From contig JBBDRL010000048.1 of NCBI GenBank assembly GCA_040905505.1, positions 1 to 43,263 of the forward strand: a stretch of 43,263 nt of DNA, written 5' to 3'. The DNA comes from WHSP01 sp040905505 (GTDB lineage: Bacteria; Gemmatimonadota; Gemmatimonadetes; Longimicrobiales; Longimicrobiaceae). This document shows, piece after piece, positions 24,672 to 31,096 of this stretch. The notes under the pieces are model-generated. The model was not told the origin of the DNA. It saw only the letters and a program-made list of their open reading frames with translations, and did no database searches. Both the position numbers and the translations under genes were made by a program. Positions within the stretch are counted from its first letter, which is position 1; each line of letters begins with the position of its first letter.

Positions 24672-24691
24672 GCACCGGTCGTGGCCGGTGC
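24672..24691 (+). terminator. Hairpin directly after carbonic anhydrase
   Basis: GCACCGG-N6-CCGGTGC, a perfect 7-bp GC-rich stem, begins one base after the stop codon. No T-tract follows (CGTTCGCATTGTT), so it may be a weak terminator or a 3' stabilising hairpin. Confidence 0.4.
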
Positions 24692-24802
24692 CGTTCGCAT
24701 TGTTACGGGTCTCGACGGGCTTGTCGGGCGACGGTGGGGTGGAGCGGCTGAGCGGCGGGAAGGGCGCTGCGGATGGGGCAGCGGCCAGGGACCAGAGCGG
24801 CA

Positions 24803-24890
24803 GTCATCCTCGCGCAGCGGGGATCCAGTGGCATGGCGACCTCGAGCGCATGGTCGAAACCGTACTGGATCCCCGCTGCGCGAGGATGAC
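24803..24890. repeat. REP-like palindromic element, copy 1
   Basis: A perfect 27-bp inverted repeat: the left arm is 24803-24829, the right arm 24864-24890, with a 34-bp centre containing GGCGACCTCGAGCGCATG. Each arm contains GCGGGGATCCAGT or its complement. Copy 2 at 33874-33965 has related arms and the related centre GGCGGCCTCGAGCGTATG, so this is a dispersed repeat family. Confidence 0.85.
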
Positions 24891-24955
24891 GTTTTCAATC
24901 TCTTGGCGACGCCAGTTACGGCTAGGAAGTTGACGAGACAAACCCCTCCGCTGGC

Positions 24956-25489
24956 CTACCGCTGCGCCGGCTCCTGCCCCTGGGGCCGCATCCGCTGCGG
25001 CGCACCGGGCGCCTCGAACCGTTCCCTCATGCGCTCGCGCATCGCGCCCTGGCGTGGTCCCGTGGGTACGGCCCCGCGCATCCGGGCGGGGTTCGCGCGG
25101 CTGGCGAGCAGCTCCCATGCGCGCGCCTGCTGCTCGGCCGTGAGCACGGCGATCGCTTCTCCTCGCTCGCGCTCGGCCTCCGCGCTCACGCTCTCCATGG
25201 TCTCGCGCATCCGCTCCCGCAGCTCCAGGCGAGCCTCGGGGGTCGGCTGCGCCTGGGGCCGGGCCGCCTGCAGGCTCGCACGCAGCTCCGTTCGGCGCGC
25301 TTCGGCCTGTCGGGCGATCTCGGCGAGCCGCACGACCTGATCATTCGTCAGCTCCAGGCGCGCGGTATGTGACAGAAGGAACTCCGCGGAGCTGGCGAGC
25401 GGTCCGGCAGCGGCCCGCGGCGTAGCGGCCTGGCCAGCGACGGGCGCGGCGAGGGCCGCGGTCAGCAGCAGCGACATTGCGATTCGCAT
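24956..25489 (-). CDS. Spy/CpxP-like periplasmic protein
   Basis: A 177-residue exported, strongly helical protein. The signal peptide is MRIAMSLLLTAALAAPVAG with a likely cut after AGQA. Two LTxxQ-like motifs, LELTNDQVVRLAEIARQAEA and AVLTAEQQARAWELLA, and Arg/Glu-rich helices resemble the Spy/CpxP periplasmic chaperone group; the C-terminus is rich in Met, Arg, Gln and Pro. Start chosen at 25489 because AGGAAC precedes it and the signal peptide begins there; 17 more residues would be possible upstream. Its regulators are not visible in the window. Confidence 0.6.
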   Translation of the reverse strand: MRIAMSLLLTAALAAPVAGQAATPRAAAGPLASSAEFLLSHTARLELTNDQVVRLAEIARQAEARRTELRASLQAARPQAQPTPEARLELRERMRETMESVSAEAERERGEAIAVLTAEQQARAWELLASRANPARMRGAVPTGPRQGAMRERMRERFEAPGAPQRMRPQGQEPAQR

Positions 25490-25713
25490 GATGTTCCTAT
25501 CTCGGTTCGGTGACTCCGACGATTCTGCACGTTCGTGCATCTGCTATATAGACCCGCGACCTCGCGAGATCGTTAATGCGGCCATCGATGTGGCAGTGCC
25601 GCTGCGCTCACCCCCCGGACCACGCGTGAGCCACCTGCTCGCCCGCCGGCACATGCCTTGCCTCTTTCATATGGAACGTTTTACGTACTCGACCCCTCGA
25701 ACGGGAGCCCTCC

Positions 25714-26187
25714 ATGACGGGCGATCGACTTTCCGAACATGACCAGAAGCGAAACGAAGATCCGAGCGTAGCCGGCGGGGCGGTCGGCGGGGCGACCGGC
25801 GCCGGCGTGGGCGCTAGCTTGGGCGTAGCGGCGCTGGGTCCACTCGGACTCGTACTCGGCGCGCTGGCAGGAGCGGCCGGCGGTTGGTGGGCGGGGAAGG
25901 GAGTCGTCGAATCGGTGGAGGACGTCGACCGCTCCGACAACCGCTTCCGCAGGGCCCATGAACACGCCGGAGCGACGCGACCCTACGAGGAAGTTCGGCA
26001 CGCCTATCAGCTCGGCTATCTCGCGGCCCGCAATCCCGACTACTCCGACGCGACCTTCGAGGAAACGGAGGAGGATCTGCGCGCCGCATGGGTCCAGGCC
26101 CACGTCCACGACCCCGAGCCCGTTCCGTGGGAGGACGTTCGGGCGAGCGCCAGGACAGGTTTCGATCTCGGCCGCGAGGAGGCCTGA
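25714..26187 (+). CDS. Glycine-zipper protein, unknown
   Basis: A 157-residue protein with a Gly/Ala-rich hydrophobic segment at about 20-65 (GGAVGGATGAGVGASLGVAA, LGLVLGALAGAAGGWWAG), which looks like a glycine zipper that can insert in or bind membranes. The rest is acidic and soluble (PYEEVRHAYQLGYLAARNPD, FEETEEDLRAAWVQAHVHDP). I know no function; similar small proteins occur in stress regulons. It converges with the LipA gene, only 2 bp between the stops. Confidence 0.65.
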   Translation: MTGDRLSEHDQKRNEDPSVAGGAVGGATGAGVGASLGVAALGPLGLVLGALAGAAGGWWAGKGVVESVEDVDRSDNRFRRAHEHAGATRPYEEVRHAYQLGYLAARNPDYSDATFEETEEDLRAAWVQAHVHDPEPVPWEDVRASARTGFDLGREEA

Positions 26188-26189
26188 GC

Positions 26190-26834
26190 CTACTCGACCC
26201 GCACTTCCACTGCGCTCCGGAAGGTGGTGGATGAGACGGTGCGAAGGACCGGATCGGCGGCGGCCAGCCACGCCGAGGCGTTGAGGTCGATGACCAGCTG
26301 ATGCCGACCATCTTCCTGCACGGTCAGTTCGATCGGCGCATCCACCACGAGCGGCTGCCCCAGATCGACCCGGACAGTCCCCGTGATCTCCACGCCCGCG
26401 GCCACCGCCAACCCGGTCGTCAGGTCCGCCTTGACTCGCGTGAAGGTGATTCGCGCAAGGGTGTAGCGGCCGACGCGCACCTCGCTCCGTTCGAGGGTCG
26501 CGGAATCGGCGGCGGCTATCGTAACGGACACCGACGGTGCCAGTGACGAGAGCGGAACCTCGCGACCGGATTCGTCCACCAGCACGGTGGTCGCTTCCAC
26601 CTCGACGGTCCCCTCGGCGGAGCCCGGATCGGCAGTGAGCTGTGCACCCGGCCCGCTGATCAGATTCCGCGTTGCCGCCGGCCCCGCCTGAGATTCGTTC
26701 GGATCATCGGTAACGACCGTCGAGACCTCGCCGTCCCGCTGCCCGCCCGCGGTAAGCTCCTGGCCGCAGCCCGCCAGCATGAAAACCGCCATGACTGCTA
26801 TCACCGTAATGGTCGATCGGCTCATATCCATCAT
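26190..26834 (-). CDS. DUF4382-like lipoprotein (paralogue of the gene at 29871)
   Basis: A 214-residue lipoprotein with lipobox MLAGC (lipidated C23). After a polar linker, residues about 75-214 form a beta-rich domain: VEVEATTVLVDESGREVPL, RVGRYTLARITFTRVKADLT and INLNA-like DLNASAWLAAADPVL then FRSAVEVRVE. It aligns along its length with the lipoprotein at 29871 (TYSHIRVEFERVEADVTGG, NLNARQWLERADAESRTV, FRNAVTI). The pattern resembles DUF4382-type domains. Its start ATG directly abuts the TGA of the TPR gene, so it is the second gene of that operon. Likely an envelope component of a sigma-54-controlled pair; the function is unknown. Confidence 0.7.
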   Translation of the reverse strand: MMDMSRSTITVIAVMAVFMLAGCGQELTAGGQRDGEVSTVVTDDPNESQAGPAATRNLISGPGAQLTADPGSAEGTVEVEATTVLVDESGREVPLSSLAPSVSVTIAAADSATLERSEVRVGRYTLARITFTRVKADLTTGLAVAAGVEITGTVRVDLGQPLVVDAPIELTVQEDGRHQLVIDLNASAWLAAADPVLRTVSSTTFRSAVEVRVE

Positions 26835-28145
26835 TCAATCCTCCACGTGTTTCTGCGCATCGACGCGGCGCGCCTGGAGCGACGCGAGTTGCTCCTCTAC
26901 GGCGTCCAGCTCCGGTCCGACCCCGATCTCGAGGAATAGCTCACGCGCTTCCTCGAGGCGCGCGATCGGCGCATCGAGTTGACCCGAGTCCGCTTCGAAT
27001 CGCGCGTACTCCTGCTGCGTGAGCGCCTTCTCGAAGGGGGGCAGACTTTCGTCACGGCACAGCTCCAGCGCCTGCTCATAGAACAGGAAACCTTCCGGGT
27101 CTCCACGCATCCGCGCGATCGCGCCCAGGCTCCTGTACGCATAAGGAAGACTCGCCACGAGCCCGTGCGTCACAGCGATCTGCTCCAGTCTGCGCGTCAC
27201 CGTCTCCGCGGCGGCTGGCTTGCCCTGGTTCAGCAGCGCCTCGGCGAGGTTCACCAGAACGCGGGCTCGCTCCATCGGGGATTCCGCCGCTGCGAGCGCG
27301 ATCCTGTACGCCGCTTCGGCGCCGGCGTGATCCTCGTGGGCTGCCCGTAATAGTCCTCGGGCGTTCGCCACGTACACGCGACCCGCCTCGTCGCCCAGTG
27401 CTTCGATGGTCAGACTGGCGCGCTCGAGCCACTCCTTGCTGGCGTTCAGACGACCCGAACGCCGCGCCACCACCGAGAGATTGCTCTGGAGCTGCCAAAG
27501 CAGCCGCGACGGCTCCTCGCCCTCGATCAGTTCGAGCCCCCGCGAATACCAGGATTCGGCTTCGGCCCAGGCGCCCCTTTCGACGTTGACGTTTCCCAAT
27601 CCCTGACACGCCACCACCATTTGCTCGTGATCCCCTTCGGAGTCGGCGATCTCGAAGCCCTGACGATACAGATCGAGCGATTGCGATAGCCGCCCCTGCG
27701 ATCGCGCGACCCGGGCGAGTCGGATCAAAGCAAGTCCCTCCGGCCGCCGATCTCGACCCCGGCGCCCCAACTCCGCAGCCCTTCGGTAATACTTTGCCGC
27801 CGCGTCTTGCCGTCCCGCTCCCTCCTCCGCTTCGCCCGCCGCCACGAGTGCTTCCGCCGCTCCCGCCGTGTCGCCACGCTCGAGGGCGCGGATCGCGGCG
27901 ACCACGTGCCGATATGCGAATTCGATCCGCTGCTGCACCTTCAAGACGACCGCGGGCAGCGCGCCCTCCAGGCTTGCTGCGTCGACGACCCGTGTATCGA
28001 GCATCGCGTACGCCTCGGCCCCAGACCAGACGCGCGCTTCGTCCGCTCGCGAGCCTTCGATGAGTGCGCTGCGAAGCGGTTGCAGGTCGTCGACTTCAGG
28101 GAGCAGGTCCAGCGCCTGCTCGACGCGTAGAGGCCTGGGCTTCAT
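26835..28145 (-). CDS. TPR-repeat protein, sigma-54-linked
   Basis: A 436-residue soluble helical-repeat protein with no signal peptide. Tetratricopeptide units run through about 75-420: LALIRLARVARSQGRLSQSLDLY, VACQGLGNVNVERGAWAEAE, LQSNLSVVARRSGRLNASKE and ARVLVNLAEALLNQGKPAAA (shown in part). TPRs are protein- or peptide-binding scaffolds, and some TPR regulators bind small peptides. It sits upstream of LipA with no intergenic space, and downstream of the regulator gene with a 183-bp spacer holding a candidate -24/-12 promoter. I infer it is a cytosolic adaptor for the system. Confidence 0.72.
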   Translation of the reverse strand: MKPRPLRVEQALDLLPEVDDLQPLRSALIEGSRADEARVWSGAEAYAMLDTRVVDAASLEGALPAVVLKVQQRIEFAYRHVVAAIRALERGDTAGAAEALVAAGEAEEGAGRQDAAAKYYRRAAELGRRGRDRRPEGLALIRLARVARSQGRLSQSLDLYRQGFEIADSEGDHEQMVVACQGLGNVNVERGAWAEAESWYSRGLELIEGEEPSRLLWQLQSNLSVVARRSGRLNASKEWLERASLTIEALGDEAGRVYVANARGLLRAAHEDHAGAEAAYRIALAAAESPMERARVLVNLAEALLNQGKPAAAETVTRRLEQIAVTHGLVASLPYAYRSLGAIARMRGDPEGFLFYEQALELCRDESLPPFEKALTQQEYARFEADSGQLDAPIARLEEARELFLEIGVGPELDAVEEQLASLQARRVDAQKHVED

Positions 28146-28188
28146 GGCGTAGGTTCTCTCTTGGTCGCTTCGTCCCTGCGACTGACGT

Positions 28189-28202
28189 GCACGTCGCGGT
28201 CC
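28189..28202 (-). promoter_or_regulatory. Candidate sigma-54 promoter of the TPR/lipoprotein operon
   Basis: On the minus strand, CGGACCGCGACGTGCA has GG (28201-28202) and GC (28189-28190) with exact N10 spacing, and TGCA matches the downstream consensus TTGC(A). The upstream hexamer is only partly conserved (GGACC versus GGCAC). Transcription would begin about 28177, 32 bp ahead of the ATG. Support comes mainly from the UAS-like palindrome about 100-130 bp upstream. Confidence 0.35.
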
Positions 28203-28276
28203 GCATGCGAGCGAGGCAGAATCCCGCTTGCTTTCAGGAAAAAGCCGTCCGCCGGGCAGATCACGACCGACGCTCC

Positions 28277-28309
28277 TGCACCATTCTGGTGCACGATCTC
28301 ACAAATCGG
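28277..28309. promoter_or_regulatory. Palindrome plus TCACAAATCGG, candidate activator site
   Basis: TGCACCA-TTC-TGGTGCA is a perfect 17-bp palindrome (28277-28293). Four bases past the final GTGCAC comes TCACAAATCGG (28299-28309). The same two elements in the same order and orientation occur at 29703-29742, so a common protein, most simply the adjacent activator, may bind both. Confidence 0.6.
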
Positions 28310-28328
28310 GGAATGCCCGATGAGCGTT

Positions 28329-29672
28329 TCACGCATTCGGATCGATCCCGTGCTCCTGCGCCTTTCGCGAAACCGTGTTCCGGTGCATTCCCAGAATCTC
28401 GGCCGCCCGGCCGATGTGCCCGTCTACGGACGCCAGCACCGAGGTGAGATGTAATTTCTCGACCTCGGCCATGGTCTGGCCCGGCGAGTATCCTGGGAGG
28501 ATCGTCCCCGTCGGCCGCGTCGTCCGCGACCGATCGATCTCGATGTGCGCTGCTCGGAGCGTGTCATCGGTCGTGAGCAGGACCGCCCGCTCCAGGACGT
28601 TGCGCAACTCCCGAACGTTGCCTGGCCAGTCGTGGTCTTCGAGTAGCGTCAGGGCCGAGTCGCTGATGTACTGAACGGACCGCCCGTAATCTGCCGCGAA
28701 ACGTGCGGTGTAGTGGAGCGCCAGATCCCGGAGATCGGCACCCCTCTCGCGCAACCGGCTCAGGTGAACGCGAACCACAGCGAGCCGGTAGAAAAGGTCC
28801 TCCCGAAACTCCCCATCGGCGATGAGCCGCGCCAGGTCACGATGTGTCGCGGCGACCACCCGCGCATCGATCTCGATCCGTTCCTCCCCGCCCACCCGCT
28901 CGATCTCGCGCTCCTGCAGCGCGCGTAGGATCTTCGCCTGCAGCACCAGGCTCATGTCGCCAATCTCGTCCAGGAACAACGTGCCTCCGCCAGCGCGCTC
29001 GAATCGCCCGATCTTCCGCGCAATCGCACCCGTAAACGCGCCCCGCTCGTGCCCGAACAGCTCCGACTCGAGCAGATCCTCCGGAATCGCCGCGCAGTTC
29101 ACCGCGATGAAAGCTGCGCGCGCTCGACCGCTCGCTTCGTGAATCGCCCGCGCGACCAGCTCCTTGCCGGTTCCGCTCGCCCCCGTAATCAACACCGTCG
29201 CAGGGCTCGCCGCGACACGCCCCACGATCTTGAACACCTCCATCAGCTCGGGACTGCTGCCCACCAGCACACCTTCCGCCACCCCCGCAGCCTCCAGCGG
29301 GACCCGGCGCCCCGCCACCTCCATCGCCCCGAGCAGCGCCGTCACTGCTTCCGCGGAGAGCGGCGCCTCCAGAACTTCCCGCGCGCCCGCCTGCGTCGCT
29401 TCCATAGCCAGCTGTGCCGACGCTCGCGGCGTCACCAATACCACCCCTCCCGCCCGCGCCTCACCCACCAGCCGTCTCACCAGCTCCATCTCCACGCCCC
29501 CGAGCTCGGTAGAGAGGAACGTCGCGCTCCAGCTACGCTCCTGTAGCGCGACCAGCCCCTCACCAAGTCTCGGGTGCGACTCGACGGCATATCGGTGATC
29601 CTCGCCCGCCGATCGAACCGCAGCCTCACTCGCGTCATCCAGCCCGATCAGCAGCACCGCGTCGGCACCCAT
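28329..29672 (-). CDS. Sigma-54 activator with degenerate (pseudo-)receiver domain
   Basis: A 447-residue enhancer-binding protein. The AAA+ core has Walker A GASGTGKE, GHERGAFTGA and Walker B LFLDEIGDMS, and the C-terminus is a Fis-type HTH (HIGRAAEILGMHRNTVSRKA). The N-terminal 120 residues keep the receiver fold but not its chemistry: around residue 54, where the phospho-acceptor Asp should sit, it reads FLSTELGG with no Asp, and the usual K of 'LxKP' is Ala in VLEAP. It is therefore probably not phosphorylated in the usual way. I take ATG at 29672 (GGAG before it); a GTG at 29684 would add four residues. It lies between the two promoters it probably controls. Confidence 0.85.
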   Translation of the reverse strand: MGADAVLLIGLDDASEAAVRSAGEDHRYAVESHPRLGEGLVALQERSWSATFLSTELGGVEMELVRRLVGEARAGGVVLVTPRASAQLAMEATQAGAREVLEAPLSAEAVTALLGAMEVAGRRVPLEAAGVAEGVLVGSSPELMEVFKIVGRVAASPATVLITGASGTGKELVARAIHEASGRARAAFIAVNCAAIPEDLLESELFGHERGAFTGAIARKIGRFERAGGGTLFLDEIGDMSLVLQAKILRALQEREIERVGGEERIEIDARVVAATHRDLARLIADGEFREDLFYRLAVVRVHLSRLRERGADLRDLALHYTARFAADYGRSVQYISDSALTLLEDHDWPGNVRELRNVLERAVLLTTDDTLRAAHIEIDRSRTTRPTGTILPGYSPGQTMAEVEKLHLTSVLASVDGHIGRAAEILGMHRNTVSRKAQEHGIDPNA

Positions 29673-29702
29673 CGCTCGCTCCACTCACCGGCGTGACCAA
29701 AA

Positions 29703-29742
29703 TTGCACCACGACGTGCACACCATGTCACAAATTGGTGCAA
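29703..29742. promoter_or_regulatory. Inverted repeat plus TCACAAATTGG, candidate activator site
   Basis: TTGCACCA at 29703-29710 pairs perfectly with TGGTGCAA at 29735-29742 (24-nt spacer). Inside is TGCAC-N6-GTGCA (29704-29719), and TCACAAATTGG (29727-29737) follows the GTGCAC by six bases. The match to the 28277 site is close. Relative to a start near 29830 it lies at about -85 to -127, a normal position for an enhancer-binding protein. Confidence 0.6.
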
Positions 29743-29803
29743 GGATGAGGCCGGTTATCAGCGAGACAAGGCGGCAGTCCGCATGAATACTGACTTCCCG
29801 GCG

Positions 29804-29819
29804 CGGCACCCGCCGTGCC
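29804..29819 (+). promoter_or_regulatory. Candidate sigma-54 promoter for lipoprotein B and the peptide ORF
   Basis: CGGCACCCGCCGTGCC has GG at 29805-29806 and GC at 29817-29818, exact N10 spacing, and matches the consensus TGGCAC-N5-TTGC in 8 of 10 informative bases. It closely resembles the stronger site at 4341. Transcription would start near 29830, 40 bp before the ATG. Confidence 0.5.
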
Positions 29820-29870
29820 CCAGGGAGGACCGCCGGTACGTCCATGACACCTGAAACAGAGGGATTACAG

Positions 29871-30476
29871 ATGAGAACGACGACGATGATTCTGACCGGA
29901 GCGGCGGCAGCCCTGATGATGAGTGGCTGCGAGCAGCCGACCGCCGCGGGTTCGGAAATGGCGGAGATGCAGGTCGATATCCAGGGTGACGACTCCAGCC
30001 ATGCGCCTTCGGGCAGCGGGCCGATGCAGAGCTCGGCGGACGCGAGCGCTGAGATCGACGTGGAGGCGCGGGTCTATCTGCGGTCCGGCTCCGATGAGTG
30101 GATCGCGGTCACCGAGGGATCCGCGAGGCAGACCGTCGACGCCTCCGGGAGCGATGGCCTACGGGTCCTGGCCACGTCGGAGATCGCGGCCGGAACGTAC
30201 AGTCACATACGCGTGGAGTTCGAACGCGTCGAGGCCGATGTGACGGGAGGTCTGGAGATCGGAACCGGCCTGTTGACCGGGTCGGTTCGTGTGGAGGCCG
30301 GGGCAGGTGGGCCGGTCGTGGTGGAGAGGGCGGTGACGATCGACGCCCGGTCGGGAGCGCGCGCTGAGGTGGAGATCAATCTCAACGCGCGGCAGTGGCT
30401 CGAGCGAGCGGATGCCGAGAGTCGCACGGTGGCCGAGGCCGAGTTCCGCAATGCGGTCACGATCATCGCTCGATAA
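29871..30476 (+). CDS. DUF4382-like lipoprotein (paralogue of the gene at 26190)
   Basis: A 201-residue lipoprotein; lipobox MMSGC (C20). The mature domain includes IDVEARVYLRSGSDEWIAVT, IAAGTYSHIRVEFERVEADV and NLNARQWLERADAESRTV, followed by FRNAVTIIAR. 'GTY..iRv.f..v.a' is the motif of DUF4382-like domains. It aligns end to end with the lipoprotein at 26190. ATG at 29871 is chosen because AGAGGGA lies 6 bp upstream; an ATG at 29844 would precede the signal peptide with nine polar residues. A short peptide ORF begins 11 bp after its stop. Confidence 0.7.
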   Translation: MRTTTMILTGAAAALMMSGCEQPTAAGSEMAEMQVDIQGDDSSHAPSGSGPMQSSADASAEIDVEARVYLRSGSDEWIAVTEGSARQTVDASGSDGLRVLATSEIAAGTYSHIRVEFERVEADVTGGLEIGTGLLTGSVRVEAGAGGPVVVERAVTIDARSGARAEVEINLNARQWLERADAESRTVAEAEFRNAVTIIAR

Positions 30477-30487
30477 GAAGGGAATTG

Positions 30488-30568
30488 ATGAGAATGACGA
30501 TTAGCGGAGGGACCATCGGCATCGGTGGCAACATCGTAGCATCCGTCGGCGGCGGGATCGTCCCCTGA
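30488..30568 (+). CDS. Possible 26-residue glycine-rich peptide
   Basis: An ATG at 30488, with AAGGGA four bases upstream, opens 26 codons ending in TGA at 30566-30568. The peptide contains SGGTIGIGG and ASVGGGIVP: seven or more Gly, mostly Ile/Val otherwise, almost no charge apart from one early Arg. It lies between the lipoprotein stop and a hairpin, so it is on that transcript. Such composition could mean a membrane-active or processed secreted peptide, or it may be untranslated. A second ATG at 30494 is also possible. Short, so caution is due. Confidence 0.45.
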   Translation: MRMTISGGTIGIGGNIVASVGGGIVP

Positions 30569-30592
30569 TTCGATCCGGCCCTCCCAATAATG

Positions 30593-30630
30593 GCTCCCGG
30601 GGGCAGCGCCCCTCGGGAGCTTTGCCGTTT
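30593..30630 (+). terminator. Hairpin closing the lipoprotein/peptide unit
   Basis: GCTCCCG (30593-30599) pairs with CGGGAGC (30614-30620), and inner GGGGC pairs with GCCCC, making a long GC-rich stem. TTTGCCGTTT follows, a weak T-rich tail. It fits an intrinsic terminator for the plus-strand unit. Confidence 0.65.
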
Positions 30631-30664
30631 CAGGACCCGTCGCCGCTTCAGACTAAGAAGATAG

Positions 30665-30710
30665 TTGACACCCCGGTCGCATCTGCATAGTCTTCTACTA
30701 GACACTTAGT
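30665..30710 (+). promoter_or_regulatory. Promoter and candidate BlaI operator ahead of blaI-like gene
   Basis: TTGACA at 30665-30670 is a good -35; a -10 is less clear (TAGTCT at 30688). Overlapping it, ACTA-GACACT-TAGT at 30697-30710 is an inverted repeat of the TAGT/ACTA type used by BlaI/MecI-family repressors. This would allow autorepression, but no binding is shown. Confidence 0.4.
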
Positions 30711-30721
30711 TGAGGAGGCGA

Positions 30722-31096
30722 ATGGACATCAATTTCACCGATCGAGAGCTCGACCTGATGCTGGTGCTCTGGGAGCGGGGGCCCAGCACGGTGGCGGAAG
30801 TGCGTGAGGCGCTGGACGACGACCTGGCGTACACGACCGTGCTGACGGTTCTGCGCGTTCTGGAGGAGAAGGGCCACGTTGCGCACACCGAGGAAGGCAG
30901 GGCCCACCGATATCGGGCGCTGGTCGAGCGGGACGAAGCGGGCGAGAGCGCTCTGCGGCGCCTGACGCGCAAGCTGTTCCGGGGCTCGCCCGAGCTCCTG
31001 CTGACGCAACTCGCCTCGGATCGCCGTCTCACGGACGCGGACCTGCGCCGGATGCGGGAACTGCTCGACACCCGACTACGCGAGGAGGAGAAATGA
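30722..31096 (+). CDS. BlaI/MecI-family transcriptional repressor
   Basis: A 124-residue winged-helix repressor. The family pattern is plain: TDRELDLMLVLWERGPSTVA, EVREALDDDLAYTTVLTVLR and LEEKGHVAHTEEGRAHRYRA, then a C-terminal dimer helix. It binds as a dimer and is inactivated when a partner M56 peptidase cleaves it on sensing a signal such as beta-lactam. The ATG at 30722 is preceded by GAGGAGG at 30712-30718. Its stop overlaps the M56 start (ATGA), so the two are translationally coupled. Confidence 0.93.
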   Translation: MDINFTDRELDLMLVLWERGPSTVAEVREALDDDLAYTTVLTVLRVLEEKGHVAHTEEGRAHRYRALVERDEAGESALRRLTRKLFRGSPELLLTQLASDRRLTDADLRRMRELLDTRLREEEK

